In this document: positions 60,801 through 64,000 of the stretch, piece by piece
Position numbering within the stretch: the first letter of the stretch is position 1
Layout of the letters: the number at the start of each line of letters is the position of its first letter
Source: Pocillopora verrucosa
Taxonomy: Eukaryota; Cnidaria; Anthozoa; Scleractinia; Pocilloporidae
Length of the DNA: 64,000 bases
Reading direction: 5' to 3'
NCBI RefSeq assembly: GCF_036669915.1
Contig: NC_089324.1
Span: 8,935,244 to 8,999,243 of the forward strand
The notes under the pieces: generated by a model
The model's input: the letters and a program-made list of their open reading frames with translations, nothing else
What the model was told of the DNA's origin: nothing
Databases searched by the model: none
Translations under genes and position numbers: made by a program

Positions 60801-63800
60801 AACGATGTTCTTGATCATTGAATCCCACACAAGCGGTCAAATAAATCATTTCGTAAAGATAATTTCCTCGGAGCAAAACCAACAGCAAAGTAATCACCGC
60901 AGCCAATCAGAACAAAGAAAAATACTAAAGGAACTCAAAGTGAAAACAAATAAACCGGCTCAAGGGCGGGAAACACGGGTAACCAAGTGACGATTGGAAC
61001 CAAAACAATCCTATGTTACTTTCGACACCCAAAAAAGTTGCTCTCGTGCATCAAACTACTCTAAAAAGTTCTCTCTAATGTCTCGATCTTTCTACAAAGC
61101 GCAAGCTTTTGCCTTTGGCGTCACCTATCAACACGCGGACATTGCTGGTTGGTCGCTAGCCCCTGAAAGCAATCACCTCTCCAGAGCGAAGCAATCGATT
61201 TCAAAGCTGTTTATTTGAAATTCACTTTTTTTGTTGTTTTTGTCTTCCAAGAGCCACCACTTTACATTTGCTGTGAGCACCATCGGGAGCCCCGCCCTAT
61301 CCCGCATCCCGAAGCTCACTCTCCTTAAAAAGGGAAATAACATATTAGCCAAGCCTAAAAGCGGAGCTCGCATTTTTCTTTTCCCGCACGTCTCAACGCC
61401 TTGCCCCGGCCAGGACTAGAACCCGGGTCGTCCGACTCGGAGCCCAGTGCACTGACCACTGGACTACTGAACAGTACTACTGCGGTACAGTTGACCACGC
61501 ATGTTAAAAGTAGCACCTTGTACGGTCGTACGGTCGTACATCCAAATTTTTTCGGCTTGATGGGTTACTACTATTTTGTGTAATTATGGGGCCACGCTCT
61601 GCGAGCTCCGCTATTAATTTTCACGGGGAGAGCAAAAAACATACTGCTTAGTGTCAAAATACGATTCGTTACTTTACTTCTGCGTGTTGCCTACCCACAA
61701 TGAATATTATGAATAATGCGCATTCCTAAGGGTTGGAAAATATATAATACTGCAGTTATACTCGTAGCTAAAAAAGCTTCCAGATACGCGCATATTTTGA
61801 GATGGAACGCTACCCACCCGAAATGAATATAAGTACTAGAGCTTTTGCACAGGGAAAGAAAAGAAAAAGGAACAGTTTGAATCAATTTATGGAATTCACA
61901 TAAGTATATTTAATACGAAAACGAGGTCCATACAAGGGGAGAGTTCTCTTGAACAAGTCCTTTATGCACGTCACACAAAGGGAATTCGTCGAGAACTACC
62001 AATTCAAATATACGAGAGGCTGATCAACCATACTACATTATGAATAGGTAATTTTGGTTTTATCAACTGATTTGATTATGTTAATTTCATACCCGAGGTT
62101 TCGAGCGAATAACGCCAATCGCTCCGACGAAGGGCTGACGCTCGAAACGCCAGCTTTGAAACTCTTTTCGGTGGTCAATTAATATTGCCAACTTAGTTGA
62201 TAAAACCAAAATTATCTTGTTATAATCCCCAACCGACGCAGCACCGAAGTTTCTTTAGCAACTTACCCTGTTTATTCATCATTAGTGGTTCCTATACTCA
62301 ACACAAATGGTCTTTTCAAGAATTTAGGCTGCTGTTAAAACCTTAAGACAGTACAAGTACGTAGATGACATCGAATGGCTTTTTGGTGATGGTATGTCAT
62401 TACCAAAATCCTCGGGCAAGCAGTATTAGGTAGTCACGACAATGGTGCGCACACATTCATGTACACCTGAATGCTGTATCCTTCTCTACAACCTTTTCAA
62501 GGTGGTACTGGAGACTAATTTGGGGACTTTTCGACAATTTTTGGGAATAAAATATCTCATGACAGATTTGTTGCAATGACTTAAATTTTAACATATGATT
62601 TTACATATAATCAATCCGAGAGAAAAATACTTTAATTTAGCTCAGTGTCATTGAATTTGAGGAATTTCATGGAATTGAGGCGTGTGTCCCAAAGGGCACT
62701 CTGAGGAAGAACTTCTCTAAATCCGAGCCAATTGAATGTTATTAGGAATGGTTTGCTACATGCACAAAAATTAAGGCAACAAAGATTTTCAGCGCAGTCC
62801 GCCATATAATACTTTACTTTGACAAATTTATCCAAATTATGTCATTATTAAATTTAGGTTGAGATCCAATACCTTCATATTCGGTCAATTCGTGGCTGAC
62901 CGTGGCGGACTGTGCTGTAAATTTTCCTCATCGTATGTAGTTTAGTCTGCCAATTTCAGATCGTAAGAATAAATCTTTCCCGAGATAATACTGTTGCAGT
63001 GACATGACACGATTTAGCTGCACTTATTCATTTGCAAAAAGTGGCAAAATCTTTGGCAGAATTCATCAGAGAACCCAATAGCGCAATGTAGATGGTCATA
63101 ATCGCCATATTTGTCTTGCTGGTTTTCCCGCGAAACCTTACAGAACAGGAGTTTATAGATATTTGCGCCATTCGTAGCAACGACACCTATCCTGCAGTGT
63201 TGAGACAATCTTGGCACCCATGCTGTGCATTGGCAAGGGATGGAGAAACATCACGAAAGGAGAGGTAGCAGTGAATTTTTAGACTTTCTCTTAAAGAAAT
63301 TGACGTCACTTGGCTGGGAAGTGAAGAGAATGAAAGGGCGTCATCAGGAACCACAAAAATACGAGGTGGTGTGGGCAACTTTCAATCGATTGAACGTAGT
63401 GTGACAAAATAAAATACATGGTTATTCGATCGCTTATGGTTGCGACGCTTCCCGAAAATTAGAAATATCGGACATTTCTTAACATGAACAGGCTATCGAA
63501 AGCATTTTTGTGTTTTTGCTGCTTGGAAAATATAAGTGGTCAGCTACTGTTAAGCTCTTTCCATACTTGTATCCCTGGTAAAAATGCACTTCGTGTTTCA
63601 TTACCGAATGGTTACTTATGAATGGATGAGTCAGAAATGCAATCTAAAGGAAATACCGCATGAATCGCAAACACCGATTAGACCAGGATCGATTCGTCTT
63701 TCGAAACGAAACTTTTATCGCATGTATTTCGAAAACAACACGTTTTCCAATCGCAAAAATAAACAATAATCTTTAAGTACCATGGACTACCTCAATTTCC

Positions 63801-64000
63801 TCTGTCTGGCTCTTTAGTTCCTCCTTGAGTTCCCCCATGACTCTTTTGTAGTAATGTTTAGTATTGGCTGACACATCCTTCTCATTCTGGAGGCTATCTT
63901 TGAGTGCTTCACAAGCATTCCGTTCTGTTAGGTACAGTTCTTTGTAACACAGCTCTTCATCATTGCCAGCAGCATTGTCATCAAGTTTCCATTCCTTAAA
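57832..64000 (-). CDS. coiled-coil protein, TTC3/DZIP3-like C-terminal region (5' part outside window)
   Basis: Exons, minus order: 63791-64000 (continues beyond the window), 60401-60654, 58989-59873, 58473-58581 and 57832-57861 (TAA at 57832-57834). Phases agree at every junction (0, 2, 2, 0), giving about 495 visible residues. The first two exons form a long charged coiled coil (ELKEELKSQTEEIE, KEEELKSTKGALQLKE). The third is disordered and rich in S, Q and P, then turns helical (FEKLMERLHKKFPDKSRQEL). The fourth continues (YLRKAKAAAG, HIAHVIKCVEEVIE). This helical block resembles the segment before the RING in TTC3/DZIP3-type ubiquitin ligases. Here the protein stops nine residues later (EKPDLKGAK) with no RING, so either the resemblance is limited or the RING is lost or alternatively spliced. 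Family assignment is tentative; the exon structure is better supported. Confidence 0.65.
60187..60232. repeat. fragment of the Penelope-linked repeat
   Basis: GTGGCCAATTCAAATTATCAACTCAGTTGATAATACCAAATTA is the shared end segment of the family. It lies in an intron of the coiled-coil gene. Confidence 0.55.
61400..61475 (-). mobile_element. second tRNA-derived SINE family, head only
   Basis: On the minus strand, A box TAGTCCAGTGG (complement at 61456-61466) and B box GGTTCTAGTCC (complement at 61413-61423, one change from consensus) are spaced as in a tRNA. The flanks do not pair as an acceptor stem. It differs in sequence from the SINE at 6130-6660. It lies in the 3.1 kb intron of the coiled-coil gene. 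Confidence 0.65.
62048..62280. repeat. hairpin repeat of the Penelope-linked family, copy 4
   Basis: Best preserved copy: GGTTTTATCAACTGA, GAGGTTTCGAGCGAATAACG, then CGACGAAGGGCTGACGCTCGAAACG, AACTTAGTTGATAAAACCAAAAT and a terminal CTTACCCTGTTTATTCAT. The two ends of the unit are inverted copies. It lies in an intron of the coiled-coil gene. Confidence 0.75.

Overview
This looks like nuclear DNA from an anthozoan cnidarian, most likely a stony coral or close relative. That is an inference from intron-rich genes, AT-rich spacers, tRNA-derived SINEs, a Penelope-like element remnant, a canonical Toll-like receptor and an intronless class A GPCR. All splice sites used below are canonical GT-AG and were chosen by reading frame and phase. 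None has transcript support.

Layout. (1) 1-1775, + strand: the 3' end of an unrecognised coiled-coil gene. (2) 4163-7519, +: a complete two-exon EHD-family membrane-remodelling ATPase. (3) 12208-30479, -: a complete DNA topoisomerase II gene of 24 exons. It encodes about 1590 residues, and the catalytic residues are all in place. Inverted CCAAT boxes lie just upstream. (4) 34032-36082 and 38400-41648, +: two tandem paralogues, each four exons of 48, 160, 128 and 249 nt and 194 residues. They are leaderless and read like a beta-trefoil (FGF/IL-1 fold) protein. A decayed third copy of the last exon sits at about 42350-42470. (5) 43420-45310, -: a dead LINE. (6) 47663-48709, +: an intronless GPCR preceded by a 13-bp minisatellite. 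(7) 52301-55177, -: a Toll-like receptor with its ectodomain, membrane segment and TIR domain in one coding exon, plus a 5' UTR intron. (8) 57832-64000, -: the 3' part of a coiled-coil gene that resembles the C-terminal region of TTC3/DZIP3 proteins but ends without a RING.

Repeats fill much of the rest. They include tRNA-derived SINEs, a Penelope-like GIY-YIG remnant with several copies of a linked hairpin repeat, a hAT-like element with an intact 5-bp target duplication inside a topoisomerase intron, nested TA-flanked MITEs, several foldback elements, and a nearly perfect ~40-bp-arm palindrome in a topoisomerase intron.

EHD and TOP2 are housekeeping genes. The most interesting part is 34-55 kb: a young tandem family of leaderless trefoil-like proteins about 11 kb from a TIR-bearing innate-immune receptor. 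Family membership of the tandem pair is the main open question. The co-location may be chance.
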